A DNA stretch of 64,000 nucleotides, taken from Anthoceros angustus. Taxonomy: Eukaryota; Streptophyta; Anthocerotopsida; Anthocerotales; Anthocerotaceae. The translations under genes were made by a program, and so were the position numbers. The DNA is taken from assembly GCA_010909165.1 (NCBI GenBank), contig MU008175.1, positions 859,370 to 923,369 on the forward strand, read 5' to 3'. The notes below the pieces were generated by a model. The model was not told where the DNA came from. It saw only the letters and a list, made by a program, of their open reading frames with translations, and ran no database searches. Numbering within the stretch: the first letter of the stretch is position 1; the number at the start of each line of letters is the position of its first letter. Below, piece by piece: positions 37,901-49,999 of the stretch.

Positions 37901-38188
37901 GCAAATAGCCACAAAGTTTTAGACCCATAAGCCTCTGCAACATCCATGCGCTGACCTTAAGCCATCTTGAGCACACCTTCAACAGCCTTGAGTAGACATT
38001 CAGCAGCTTTCAGCAGACCTTCAGAAGTCGTGAGCAATGACTAATCCGACTTTTCTTCTAGCACTCGTGTTCGATCCGATCAGAGAAGCGAGGAGAGGGA
38101 GGGACCTTTGCACGGTTTGCACCCTCAGGCATAATCTTGGTTGGCCTGCTTGTTGGCACGTAGACCAGTTGCACGGTGTAGGTGCATT
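37901..38188. other. Spacer, no gene recognised
   Basis: Degenerate CAGCAGACCTT-type text at 37975-38030 and a short plus frame without family features. Confidence 0.3.
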
Positions 38189-39159
38189 CCCTACTAGAAA
38201 TGGCAGCCCTTGTTACACTTTATGTTAAGATTTGGACCTCTAGATGTAACATTTATGTTGCAATTTCGGGGTCATGTAACGCTTTTTGGACCTCTTGTTA
38301 CACTTTGGCTTGGAAACCAAACCGGAGTGTTTGTTGCAACCATGTTGCAATGGTGTTGCAATTATGTTGAGATGAAGTGAGAGGTGCTTTTGTCCTCTCT
38401 CAAGATTGCAACAAGATTGCAACATATAAAGTGTTACAATGAAAAGTCTTGTAACACTTTTGGAGGCTTGGTACCGAACCTCCTCCCCATCTACCTTCCT
38501 CCTTTTACTACTATTACCCAATGGAATACTAATTTTACTTGGTAGTTCCCACTGATACTCGTATAAATATATATATACATAAATACATGTACAAATATAT
38601 TCTTTGTAAAATACAAGTATTGTTCATGACAACATATACTATATAGTAATTTTCTGTGATATACGGTCATATTCTATTTTGTATTAAATAGGCATAAACG
38701 TCACACGGATAACGTACATACTTTGTACACGTCCACGATACGTTTACCAGTTTGTCCTCGAGCACTCAGTGCCTTTTGTGCCTACGAGTTTGTGCTACGC
38801 GGACCCATGTTTGGTGCGTGGGGTTGTTTGACTCAAGTCCTCCTCCTTCTCTCTCCCCTATACAACCGCCTCATGTCCGCACGCCTTTTGCCCTGCCTCG
38901 ACCATGGCTGCTGTTGGTTGCTCCACTCCTATCCTCCCTCTGCCACTCGCCTCTTCCACTCTCTTGCGTTCTTTTCCCTGTCCAAACTCAACACATGTAT
39001 GTTACTTGCTGGTGACAGTACACTCGCCCTTCTTTGTGCTACAACACCCGGATCTGGCCCTCCAAATACGTCCCTCCTACCGTGCACCGGCGTTGTCACT
39101 TCCTATTCACCCAAGACCCTGCCCTACTAGCATCGCCTTCTCTAATGTCACATCACAGT

Positions 39160-39690
39160 CTGGTTACGCATCAAATAAAATTTTGAGGTAGGAAATCACA
39201 TGGAATGGGTCTGGGTCTTGGCCTCACCTTGCAGCTATACATGTACTTGAGACCCCGCCATTCTTCCATCGCCTTCCCTAACTTCACATCATAGTCTGGT
39301 TACGCATCAGCTGAAAATTTGAGATAGGAAATAACAGCATGGAATGGGTCTTGGCCTGACCTTGCAACTACTTGAAGTTGTACATGTACACGAGGCACCC
39401 CGCCATGCTACTATCGCCTTCTCTAAGATCAAATCACACTAGCTAGTTACGCAACAATTGAAAATTTGAGAGGAATTCACAGTATTGGAACAGGTCTTGG
39501 CCTGACCTTGCAATGCTCTACAAATACAAGATCTGCTTGCGGCTGTACACGTGATCCCGCCCTGCCACCATCCCTTCACCAACATCATGTCACAGTGGTT
39601 ACGCGTCAGCTGAAAATTTGAGACTAGAAATCACAGCATGGAACGGGTCTCTACTTGAAGTCACAGCATGGAACGGGCCTCCTCCTCTTC
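39160..39690. repeat. Degenerate tandem repeat, about 130-bp unit
   Basis: Roughly four units with ACATGGAATGGGTCTTGGCC-like text, CTTGCAACTAC and CCCGCCATTCTTCCATCGCC-like text, inside the CACTA-like element. Confidence 0.75.
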
Positions 39691-39807
39691 CTTCCCTCTC
39701 CCCCTCCTCCTTCTTCCCATCTCCCACGAACTTAGACATAGGTAAATAATATTATGTTTAGGTTACAAGTATAAATACATATAAATATGTACATAAATAT
39801 GTGTTTT

Positions 39808-39816
39808 AGTCATATA

Positions 39817-39900
<84 letters not shown>
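39808..39900. repeat. (TA)n microsatellite
   Basis: Almost pure TA dinucleotides with a few CATA interruptions. A shorter version is at 43073-43100 in the duplicated copy. Confidence 0.95.
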
Positions 39901-40767
39901 GGAATATACACAACAAGTGGGCAAACCATATATATATAGATAGACATATAAATAATCTAGAATCCTACTATACATAATCGTAAAACAAGAGTTTTCAATT
40001 GTGTATGTAGCTTAAAAACAAAACCAGATGTGGACACAAGGGTGCATTGAAGAGGGAAGGTAGATTATAAATGCATAGCTATGCAAAGGAGGCAAAATGG
40101 AAAGAGAATGACAACCAGGAGAGAGATAGAGTTCTGTTGTCATGTAGGAAAAGCAAGAGGGGAAGAATAAAATAGTAGCATGAGAGGGGAGCTCATTGTC
40201 ACAGTCATGTTGCAACACAAAGAGGGAAAAATTATAAAATGGGTGTCATACTGGAGCATTAACTAGGAGTGTGAGGTGAAAGGAGAGACCAAAGGTAGGT
40301 TGTTAAGATGGTGAGAGAAGGTGGAGAAGAAAATCACAAACTTAACACCAAGCCAACAAACTTAATGCTAAGTTCTTAATGGTGAGGTAGAAGGTCAACA
40401 GACCACTTGCATGTTGTTAAGATGGTGAGAGAAGGTGGAGAAGAGTATCACAAACTTAACACCAAGCCAACTAACTTAATGAGTGTTCCAAATGGAAAGT
40501 GTTACATGAAAAATGACAATGCATAACATAAGCGAGTTTGCATAGTATATGTTTGAAATCATAAACAATGCTTGTGAGAGAGAGGGTGTACTTAGGAGGG
40601 TGAGGTGATGAGGGAGAAAGTCAGGTTCGTATTAAGATGGTGACAAAATGAGAAGGGAATAGTGTGTCAAACTTAATACCAAGCCTACATAGCTTGTTGC
40701 AATTTGGAAGTGTAACATAAAATTGCAACAACAACTGTAATATGGGCTGCCATTTCTAGTAGGGATT

Positions 40768-41338
40768 GAGGTGCATGTGGCACACTCTTGAACAAGTAGC
40801 CCTAAACCCCAGCCGTCGATTTGGACACCTGATGGCATGCCATTGCATTCGTATTCATCGAACGGGAGCAAACATTAAGGACCTTCGCGCGAGGGGAGAC
40901 ATGTTTAACAAAAATGTGCATGTGTGAACATAAATATGTGTATGTGTGTAAGAAAAACCCTAAACGGCAGGAAAAAATCCTAATGACAATATCCGAACAC
41001 TAGAGCCTAAGTTGTGAGACATGAAGTTTTCTGCCGCATACGGCCCGTCATGCGATGATGTGGCTTATGTAGATGCCAAGGCATCTAAGTGTAGAATACT
41101 GGTGAAAAAAAAGTTGTCACACACACGCTGCCCGGTGATGACTTCGGTATTCCATAATTCACCACACAGGTGAATATGTAACTTTTATTTGGCTGAAACT
41201 GGCGTACAAAAATCTCTCACTCTAGTGAAAATGTAAAGGATCAATAGGTAACTTTTAATATGGCTGAAACTTGCATAGAAAAATCTCACTCTAGTGAAAA
41301 TGAAAAGGATAAAAATATTTCTTCACAAACATACTAAT
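40768..41338. other. Spacer with a diverged satellite copy
   Basis: No gene. At 41150-41320 lies a diverged copy of the 33.8-37.9 kb array (CTCACTCTAGTGAAAATG twice). Confidence 0.5.
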
Positions 41339-41396
41339 GGGGCATTGCGAGAATCGAACTCGCGACCTCTTGCACCCTAATTAAGACCAAATGCCC
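41339..41396 (-). pseudogene. tRNA-Pro(AGG) pseudogene, internal deletion
   Basis: The minus strand reads GGGCATTTGGTC ... TTAGGGTGC ... GAGGTCGCGAGTTCGATTCT and ends AATGCCCC. The acceptor stem (GGGCATT with AATGCCC), the T-arm with TTCGATT and an AGG anticodon context are present. About 14 bases covering the D loop and the 5' side of the anticodon stem are missing, so it is 58 nt instead of 72. It cannot fold as a normal tRNA. Confidence 0.75.
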
Positions 41397-41734
41397 TTGG
41401 CAAACAGCCATGGCAGCAAGTTTTTTTCTCTACAAATTTTGGGCATTTACCATCCAAATCTTTATCCATAATGTGCTAAGATTTGATCAATATATGTCTG
41501 TCGGAAGGACTTTGAGGCAAGACTGGCTTCTTACCCAGGTCCTCTTCGTTGTATTCTTGTGGCTTCTTCTTCCTATTAAAACCTCAGCTATACGAAAACT
41601 GATTTATGTAAATTGAAAATTAATACATATGTATCGCAAACTTTGACTCCTCGTATAGAAGAGGGCCGTCCCTTACCCCTTAGCAAACTTTGACCCCCCT
41701 CTTTACAGAAGGGGGCCACGGTGTGCCTCACACC

Positions 41735-42463
41735 TTGCTTTCCACGCTTGCTCATTTTTAAAGCTCCTAACTTCAGCTTTTCTGATGCCTGATACAAGTT
41801 TTCTATACGGAGGACCCAAGGCCAAAGCGTTGTATCTGCAATGTTGTACCCATGATCGATAATATACTCTCGACCTTCCAACTGCTTCTCCAAAACCCTA
41901 AGAAGTTGTTTGGTTTCTGTAGCATCACGCCCTAATGTATAGGAATCGATGGTCTTGGTCATGCCGTACTTGAAGAAATGCCCAAACTGTTCTACAACAA
42001 CAATTCATCGATCAAATGGCAGTTAGAGAGCATGCACAACTAATGCAAATTCTTCGGAACACCCACCCATCTAAACAGAGGGCTGCCGCAAGCCATCTGG
42101 AAAAAGACCCACTGAATTGTTTCTCATTCAAGTCGAGGATCCTAGGAAATGAGCTTCCCAGTTGTCTCAGCCAAATACAACAAAACGCTCCTGGCCCAAA
42201 TGAGCTAAAAGGCTTCCTATGGCCGTCTGCAGCATGGCACCGACTTGTAAGCTCAATCTCTAGAAAGCCTGATGGAAGACCCTGAAGAGCAAAATGACTC
42301 ACCAAGAAACTACCCGGGCAATTGCGGTCTACAATAATTGGGATCTTGGAGTTGGGGTTAATTGCGATGAACTCAAGTGTGCACTGCTATCCCTTCATCA
42401 TGTTTACTAAGTGGACATTGTATTCCAGCCCTAACTCCTTCAAAGCAACCCCAATCTTCAAGC
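41735..42463 (-). pseudogene. Glutathione S-transferase pseudogene (YghU/Ure2-like)
   Basis: Minus strand. The N-terminal thioredoxin-fold part at 42463-42310 reads KIGVALKELGLEYNVHLVN, a stop (TAG), then FIAINPNSKIPIIVDR, the cis-Pro motif of GSTs. The middle is out of frame (SGA-like and AHFLG-like pieces). The C-terminal helical domain at 41985-41740 reads EQFGHFFKYGMTK, LEKQLEGREYI and YNIADTTLWPWV, typical of the YghU/YfcG/Ure2 group. The first exon is cut by the CTCCT minisatellite. It may once have been intact next to the CACTA-like element. Confidence 0.78.
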
Positions 42464-42475
42464 CTCCTTCCCTCT

Positions 42476-42978
42476 CGCCCTCTCGCCCTCTCTCCTCCTC
42501 CTCCTCCTCTTCTTCCTACTCCTCCTCCTCCTCTAACTTAGATCCCTCTCCCCCTTTTCCTCCTCCTCTCCTCCTCTCCTCCTCTCCTCCTCTCCTCCTC
42601 TCCTCCTCCTCTCCTCCTCTCCTCCTCTCCTCCTCTCCTCCTCTCCTCCTCTCCTCCTCTCCTCCTCTCCTCCTCTCCTCCTCCTCTCCTCTCTCCTCCT
42701 CTCCTCCTCCTCTCCTCTCCTCCTCTCTCCTCCTCTCCTCCTCTCCTCCTCTCTCCTCTCCTCCTCCTCCTCTCCTCCTCTCCTCCTCTCCTCCTCTCCT
42801 CCTCTCCTCCTCTCCTCCTCCTCTCCTCCTCTCCTCCTCTCCTCTCTCCTCTCCTCCTCTCCTCCTCTCCTCCTCCTCTCCTCTCTCCTCTCTCCTCCTC
42901 TCCTCCTCTCCTCCTCTCCTCCTCTCCTCCTCTCCTCCTCTCCTCCTCTCCTCCTCCTCCTCTCCCCTCCTCCTCCTT
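42476..42978. repeat. CTCCT/CTCCTC minisatellite
   Basis: About 500 bp of CTCCTCTCCTCCTCTCCTCC-type repeats. The 236-aa plus frame (Ser/Pro/Leu) and the 168-aa minus frame (Glu/Arg/Gly) are products of the repeat, not genes. It is fused at 43005 to the duplicated CACTA-derived segment. Confidence 0.95.
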
Positions 42979-43004
42979 GCTTCCGAACGCAAAGTGAGCC
43001 TCGC

Positions 43005-43954
43005 CCCCACGAACTTAGACATAGGTAAATAATATTATGTTTAGGTTACAAGTATAAATACGTATTTTAGTCATATATATATATATATATATATACATAT
43101 AGGAATATACACAACAAGTGGGCCTGGAAACCGTATATATAGATAGACATATAAATAATCTAGAATCCTACAATACGTAATCAGGTAAAAACAAGAGTTT
43201 TCAATTGTGTATGTGGAGCTTAAAAACAAAACCAGATGTGGACACAAGGGTGCATTGAAGAGGGAAGGTAGATTATAAATGCATAGCTATGCAAAGGAGG
43301 CAAAATGGAAAGAGAATGACAACCACAGGAGAGAGATAGAGTTCTAGTTCTCATGTAGGAAAAGCAAGAGGGAAGAATAAAATAGTAGCGTGAGAGGGAA
43401 CACATGTTGCAACACAAAGAGGAAAAATTATAAAATGGGTGTCATCGAGCATTAACTAGGAGTGTGAGGTGAAAGGAGAGACCAAAGGAGTTGTTAAGAT
43501 GGTGAGAGAAGGTGGAGAAGAAAATCACAAACTTAACACCAAGCCAACAAACTTAATGCTAAGTTCTTAATGGTGAGGTATAAGGGGTTAGACCACTTGC
43601 ATGTTGTTAAGATGGTGAGAGAAGGTGGAGAAGAGTATCACAACCTTAACACCAAGCCAACTAACTTAATGAGTGTTCCAAATGGAAAGTGTTACATGAA
43701 ATTGTAACAAAGGACTGTAACATAAGCAAGTTTGCATAGTATATGTTTAAAATCATAAACAATGCTTGTGAGAGAGAGGGTGTACTTAGGAGGGTGAGAT
43801 GATGAGGAGAGAGTCGTTCGTGTTAAGATGGTGACAAAATGAGAAGGGAATAGTGTCAAACTTAATACCAAGCCTACATAGCTTGTTGCAATTTGGAAGT
43901 GTAACATAAAATTGCAACAACGACTGTAACATAGGCTGCCCTTTTCTAGTAGGG
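43005..43954. mobile_element. Second copy of the right part of the CACTA-like element
   Basis: Matches 39725-40764 over about 950 bp (CACGAACTTAGACATAGGTA at the left, CTAGTAGGG at the right). The left inverted repeat is absent; the copy starts at the CTCCT array. Many small differences from the first copy are again at CAG/CTG. Confidence 0.8.
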
Positions 43955-44650
43955 TTTGGCACAAACCATTCCCTTGGGAGCGAATCCTAGGCCTACAACA
44001 ACATTGAGGGTGAATGTGCACCTCATGGTGTCTCTAGACACAAGTTTCCACCCCACAAAGGGCTGGTTGGGTTATATGGGCAACAATGGACATGAATGAA
44101 GGAGAGCACAAGTTTACATTGTTTTGCACCACCACGCCATATGAGTTCGAGGCAGTAATCCAAGACCCTGATGTGTAAAACCTCGATCACTAGTCAAAGA
44201 GTTCCGCGAATGCATGCGCCCGCCGGCGCGACTTTTCTTGTGACCCGGCGCGCACAATCCGTGTCGTTGTAGTAAGTCCGTTCCCAAGAGAATGGTATCG
44301 TGCTTATTCGCCTCGAGCTCTACAACTGCCGCTGAGCGGACTTCATCATGTTGGGTCCGGCTCCACAACCCTAAGTGTGTGCCCCTCCACAACTCGTGGG
44401 ACGGTGGCGCCACCACCGGACCTTCCCACAAACCCCGCCCGGGTTTCTCCAGTACCACCGGAACAAGTTTAGCGACGCGTTCCTCCGTCGGTCTGCGTAC
44501 TCTAGCGGCCCAGCGCTCCTCAACTCTATCCGTCCACCACTCCACCTCAACACACAGGCCGCAATGCGACCCTCCTCCCTTATCCATTCCCAGCTAGTAG
44601 TCACAACACCAACACGCCGATGTATTCACACCAGGTCGCCTTTGCCCGTT
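43955..44650. other. Spacer, possible retroelement trace
   Basis: The minus frame at 44114-44587 includes AAVVELEANKHDTILLGTDL and LLQRHGLC, loosely like a Ty3/gypsy protease-to-RT spacer. It is too weak to call. Confidence 0.25.
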
Positions 44651-45170
44651 CCGCTTCGTTGAGAAGTAGCTTCCGACTGCAACTCCACGACCTCCGTTCA
44701 GTGACCTCCAGGATGGCTTCCGTCCAGTGAGTCACCCCAGCGCCTCCTAATCCCTCGGGCACGCGTTGAGAAGTAGCTTCCAAACTGCAACTCCACGACC
44801 TCCGTTCAGTGACCTCAAGGATGGCTTCCGTCCGTGAGTCACCCCAAGCGCCTCCTAATCCCTCCTAGTGCCTTCACGTTTTGAGGAGAAGTAGCTTCCA
44901 CTGCAACCCCACGCCTCCGTTCAGCCTCCAAGGATGGCTTCCGTCCAGCCAGTCACCCCAAGCGCCTCTAATCCTCCTACCGCTTCACGTTTTGAGGAGA
45001 AGTGGCTTCGCGGCTGCAACTCCACGACCTCCGTTCAGTGACCTCAAGGATGGCTTCCGTCCAGCAGTCACCCCAAGCGCCTCTAATCCCTCCTACCGCT
45101 TCACGTTCGAGGAGAAGTGGCTTCGCGGCTGCAACTCCACGACCTCCGTTCCAACAGCCTCCAAGGTTAG
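44650..45170. repeat. Tandem repeat, about 105-120-bp unit
   Basis: Five units with GAGAAGTAGCTTCC, GCAACTCCACGACCTCCGTT, AGGATGGCTTCCGTCCAG and CACCCCAAGCGCCTC. Later units read GAGAAGTGGCTTCGCGGCTG, again with CG where CTG or CAG is expected. Confidence 0.85.
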
Positions 45171-45439
45171 TCTCGCACCCGAGAAATCACTTGTTAGCAC
45201 CTCCCGAGCTCAGTCCGAGTGCACCCATCAAGCGTGTTGGCGGAGCTCGTCACCGAGCTCTAAACACGCCCCTCTACCACCAATTAATCCCGCAGTGGCA
45301 GAACTCACTCGCTCCTCGAGCTCGGAAGGCAAACACGGGCCGAAGATGGTACGGATAGTCTCCCTCTTGGGCGGGCCTCCCTTTATATCCCCAACACCCT
45401 AATCTACCCTATGTATGTACCTTAACTCGATCGTGGTAA

Positions 45440-45865
45440 CCGGACTCCGTCGACCGAGCGGGCCGGCTTCCGTCGAACGCCGGCCGGACTCACTCCGTCG
45501 AACGCCGGCCGGACTCACTCCGTCGAACGCCGCCGGCGACTCCGTCGAGCATACTTCCGGCGGCCGGCGACTCCGTCGACGCCGCTGAACGCTGGCCGGC
45601 GACTCCGTCGAACGCCGCTTCAGCGGGCGGCTCCGTCAGCTTATTGGCCGCCGGCCGGCGACTCCGTCAGACTTATGTCAGCCGCCGCGGCGGCTTCCGT
45701 CGAACGCCGCTGGCCGGGCCGGCTTCCGTCAACGCCGCCGGCGGCTTCCGTCGGGCGGGACTCACTCCGTCAGCTTCGGCCGGGACTCACTCCGTCGAAC
45801 GCCGCCGGCGGACTCACTCCGTCGAACGCCGCCGGCGGACTCACTCCATCGAACCCGCCCGGACG
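45440..45865. repeat. GC-rich tandem repeat, about 25-bp unit
   Basis: Repeated GACTCACTCCGTCGAACGCC and GGCCGGCGACTCCGTCG. No coding role. Confidence 0.88.
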
Positions 45866-46103
45866 GACCTAGGGTCTAAAGTTGCACACTATGCAATCCG
45901 CCAAACGCCTTATTGGCTAACTCCTCCCTATCCTCTTAATGTGACCGAAAAAACAAAACAAGCCTAAAACAAGTCGCCAGGAGTACGGACATCGGATTTG
46001 GCACTCCACAGCCACCACACTGTAAGTTGTCTGAAATGAGAGTCTTGTTGATTACCCTGTGACTTTGATGAATGACCTCCCTTTCGGTTTTTTTGTTTTG
46101 CAG

Positions 46104-46164
46104 CCACCCTTAGTTGGAAGGGTTCTCATTAGGGCTATCTATGGGAAGATTATAGAGACAATTG
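46104..46164 (+). pseudogene. Upstream exon piece of the methyltransferase gene, cut by copia 2
   Basis: After a polypyrimidine tract and CAG (46101-46103) the frame reads PPLVGRVLIRAIYGKIIETI and is cut at AATTG by the copia LTR. It continues in frame at 54717 (VDHGREVSMRRLRAAHQ). An earlier exon may end at the GTAAGT near 46021. This shows that the copia element landed inside a coding exon. Confidence 0.65.
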
Positions 46165-46382
46165 TGTTGATGCACAAGTGATTTAGGTGTTCGCCAGCAG
46201 ACTAAGTTCTAGGGCACGTTTCATTAGGGTTATTTACTTGTACGCAGTTAAGCAGTTTAAGCAGTTGGCTTAACGGTTATTCATTAGTAGCAGTTACAAC
46301 TTACTATTGTAAGCCTACTTAAGGCGTGTCATGTACACAAGTAAATTACTTCTTCTTCTTCATTATTCTCTCTACTTTTAGA
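46165..46382 (+). repeat. 5' LTR of copia 2
   Basis: 218 bp, starts TGTTGATGCACAAG, ends TTTTAGA. Compared with the other two LTR copies, all differences I noticed are around CAG or similar sites (GCCAGCAGACT here, GCGGACT at 52643). Confidence 0.88.
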
Positions 46383-46899
46383 TGGTATCGAAGCTAGGCT
46401 CGCCGCTTCAACCGCCTCGCGCCCTGGATCTGCAATCCGGAAGCATGGCGGCGGACGCAAAGCATCTCAACATAAAGATCCCGGCCTCAGCATGCCTCGG
46501 CGCCGCCATCCAGAGAGTTTTGCGCCACAAGGCAGACCCACATCGCAAGTGACCAGACTTTGCAGCGATTGCCTGGATCGCATCATCGCACCCAGGAGCG
46601 CACCGCTCCACCACCCACAGCCGCGATCTGCTCCACTGCCATCGCGCGCACCAGCACTGAGCCGCTCCCCAGCACAATTCGCTACACACTCAACACATCG
46701 CCATGGCTGTGCTTACATCGCGCTCTCTCCTGCAGCAGTCACCGCAAGTTCAGAGTATTTCAAAATTCAACTGAATTGCATAGAGTCGCAACTAGAAGCC
46801 CTGCATCTAGAAGTGTGCAAGCTTGCCATGATCAAGCGCAAATAGACTATGTAGACCACTAAATTTGCAGACTTCCGCAGTACATGTTTGCTTTTGATC

Positions 46900-48870
46900 C
46901 ATTAGCAACAGCAGAGGCCAACATCAGGCGTCGTCGTCGCATGATGGCGTCGAATCCACCACCCACCAACACAACATTAAATTTCAACACCACAAAACTG
47001 GATTTCAGAAACCGTGATCGCCTCACGGGAAGCGACTACGACATTTGGCGAGATAAGGATCCAAGCCTTGCTCGAGGAGCACGACCTTATGGGCGTCGTC
47101 GACCAGACACCCTAAGCCATCCACAACATCAAACCCACCAGCAACTCCGGATGAAATTGCGGGATGGGAGAAGAGTGACAACGAGCCCGCAACATTCTTA
47201 TTTTAATCGATAAGAATATGTTACAACACACACGGCCAGTAACTTCAAGCGGCTGGAACACCTTCAACGAGATGTTCCAAGCCCAAAGTTCAATGTCACT
47301 AGTAAATGCAACACGTCAATTTTACTCATCGAGAATGAAAGAATCGGGTTGAAAGACGCGTGCATAACTTTAGGTCCGCAAGGGCAAAGTTATCCACAAG
47401 CGGCACCACCCTCACAGAACTGCAAGCAGCAGTCGATCTTCTAACCTCCTTGCCTGGTTCATACAGAACATTCGTCAGTTCTCAAAACACAGTGCTCAGA
47501 CAAACAGGACAAGCAGGAGGTTCGGCACCTTACACACTTTCTGAAGTTGTTGCAGCCCTTCTTGAAGAAGAATCCAGCCGGATAGGCACTTCACGCTCCA
47601 ATACTGGAGCCAATCACGTGCTCTTTGCATCACGAGGCCGTGGTGCAAGGCGAGACCCATCGCATAGTGACCGGACTTTGCGGCGATTGCACGGATCGCA
47701 TCACCGCACCAGGGCGCCGCTCCACCACCCACGCGATCGCTCACGCCATCGCTACATAGAGCAGCTCCCCGGTCGCTACACACTCAACACATCGCCATGG
47801 CTGTGCTTACATCGCGCTCTCTCCTGCAGCATTCACCGCAAGTTCAGAGTATTTCAAAATTCGACTGAATTGCATAGAGTCGCAACTAGAAGCCCTGCAT
47901 CTAGAAGTGTGCAAGCTTGCCATGATCAAGCGCAAGTAGACTATGTAGACCACTAAATTTGCAGACTTCTGCAGTACATGTTTGCTTTTGATCCATTAGC
48001 AGCAGGCCAACATCGCGTCGTCCGCGATGGCGTTGAATCCACCACCCACCAACACAACATTAAATTTCAACACCACAAATGGATTTGAGAGTGATCGCTC
48101 AGCGACTCGACATTTGGCGAGATAAGGATCCAAGCCTTGCTCGAGGAGCACGACCTTATAGGCGTCGTCGGTACACACCCTAAGCCATCCACAACATCAA
48201 ACCCACCAGCAACTCCGGATGAAATTGCAGGATGGGAGAAGAGTGACAACGAGCCCGCAACATTCTTATTTCGATCGATAAGAATATGTTACAACACACA
48301 CGGCCAGTAACTTCAAGCGGCATCGGAACACCTTCAACGAGATGTTCCAAGCCCAAAGTTCAATGTCACTAGTAAATGCAACACGTCAATTTTACTCACG
48401 AGAATGAAAGAATCGGATGTTGAGCGGACGTGCATAACTTTAGGTCCGCAAGGGCAAAGTTATTCACCAGCGGCACCACCCTCACAGGCGCAAGCGGCGA
48501 TCGCTCTTCTAACCTCCTTGCCTGGTTCATACGAACATTCGTCGATTCTCAAAACACGATTGCTCGGACAAAGCGGCTGGCGGAGGTTCGCACCTTACAC
48601 ACTTTCAAGTTGTTGCAGCCCTTCTCGAAGAAGAATCCAGCGAATAGGCACTTCACGCCCAATCGGAGCTAATCACGTGCTCTTTGCATCACGAGGCGTG
48701 GTGCAAGGCGGCGATTTTAGACCCGGTTTTCCTCGCGGAAGCCCACCGGTCGATTCAAGACCTTCTTCGGTCGGGTCCAAGGCAACCACAAAACAGAATT
48801 CAGAAGGGAGCATGCAACTGGTGCAAAATTATCGGGCACTATGAAAACGAATGCCGTAAGAAGATGTCAG
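46900..48870 (+). pseudogene. Copia 2 gag, tandemly duplicated and frameshifted
   Basis: Gag start MMASNPPPTNTTLNFNTTKL near 46944, with SDYDIWRDKDP after it. The AAVDLLTSLPGSYRTFVSSQ segment is at 47425-47490, and its duplicate is corrupted at 48490-48560. The CCHC zinc knuckle CNWCKIIGHYENEC lies at about 48813-48855. The clean unit keeps frame over long stretches; the second unit has CG in place of CAG and shifts frame repeatedly. Confidence 0.82.
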
Positions 48871-49990
48871 GCGAACCTCGTCGAGACAGTCCAAGAAACG
48901 AGTCACATGTCACCACAACCAACAAACAGCCTGCAGCAAATTCAATATTGGCAGTATGCCTTACACTCACGAGGACAGATCCTCATCGATGGTTCCTCGA
49001 CTCAGGGGCTACCACCCATATTTGCAGCAGCATCGACATGTTCAACTCATATCATCAAGTATTATCCAACCAACACGTCTTGCTCGGAGATGACAGTGCA
49101 TTACCCATCAGTGGGTCAGGAGATATCAAGCTACGGCTTGCAAACGGAGAAACACTCCTCATTAACGGAGTTCTGCACGTCCCAACAATGACAAAGAATT
49201 TGCTATCATCCGCAAGCTAGCAATCGAGCATGACTGGTAATCACATTCGTGGTAACCGCACCATTAGCCATGCAAAGATCCCGACCACAGCCCTTGCTCA
49301 CGGCTTACCTTACAATGACTTGTACTTTGAACATTCAATCCCACTCATCTTTGTCGGTGAGCTCTCCGTAACAAAACAAAACAAATTCCTACTATAAGCT
49401 GCCGTCTGGTCACATGAACCCGAGGTATTTGAACTCATTTGCCAATCCTGCAATGTACAGAGATCCAATTAAACTTCATGTACAACAGGACTTTTTCTGC
49501 GAAATCTGTAAGTACACAAAACTAAATCAGCTGCCATTCAATGACCCTCAACCTACCAGGGCTAGAAGACTTCTGGAAGTCATCCATTCTGACATTTGTG
49601 GTCCCATGAGTACAGTTTCCTTTGGAGGACCCATACGTCCTCACCTTCATGGACGAGTGGAGTAGGTATACCCACATATACTTCTTGAAGCACAAAAGTG
49701 AAGCCCTTAATTACTTCCGAGAGTTCCTCACCACCGTAGAACGCCAAACCGGCTTCCTAGTTGGCACCCTGCGAACAGACAATGCAGGTGAATACACAAG
49801 CCAGGCCTTTCAGTCCTTCTGTAAACTCAAGGGCATTCTCAGGCAGCTTACCGTTCCTCATACTCCTGCACAAAACCCCTTCGCAGAGAGGCTCAACAGA
49901 TCCATACTTGAAATCTCTAGATCCCTTCTCAAACTAGCAGGTCTAACAAAAGGGATACTGGGCAGAGGCAGTCTCAACCGCAACCTACCT
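48870..49990 (+). pseudogene. Copia 2 protease and integrase
   Basis: The aspartic protease active site FLDSGATTH is at about 48994-49020. A pre-integrase His-Cys finger at 49480-49540 reads CEICKYTKLNQLPF. The integrase core at 49575-49960 has VIHSDICGPM (Asp 1), LRTDNAGEYTS (Asp 2) and a third motif PAQNPFAERLN with Glu. One frameshift at about 49640 separates SFGGP from VLTFMDEWSRYTHIYF. Confidence 0.85.
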
Positions 49991-49999
49991 TAAGAATAG

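Larger units (their letters stand above)
38189..40764. mobile_element. CACTA-like (EnSpm) non-autonomous transposon
   Basis: Terminal inverted repeats CCCTACTAGAAATGGCAGCC at the left and the same inverted at 40745-40764, with ATT on both sides (38186-38188 and 40765-40767). The ends resemble the plant CACTA consensus (CACTACTAGAAA), and a 3-bp duplication is typical of that superfamily. Subterminal regions are full of GTTACACTT and GTTGCAA motifs, as in CACTA elements. No transposase is visible in 2.58 kb. Confidence 0.82.

Noticed and set aside
41588-42305. Functional GST gene
   Set aside because: In-frame stop in the N-terminal domain, frame loss in the middle, and no start exon.
42322-43032. 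236-aa plus and 168-aa minus frames over the CTCCT array
   Set aside because: Pure translations of a minisatellite (Ser/Pro/Leu or Glu/Arg/Gly); no gene features.
44114-44587. Possible Ty3/gypsy protease region on the minus strand
   Set aside because: Only a loose resemblance (TILLGTDLLQRHGL); no RT, integrase or LTR nearby.
46383-46394. A novel primer-binding site (TGGTATCGAAGC) in copia 2
   Set aside because: It equals the canonical TGGTATCAGAGC with a CAG-to-CG change of the kind seen throughout the repeats.
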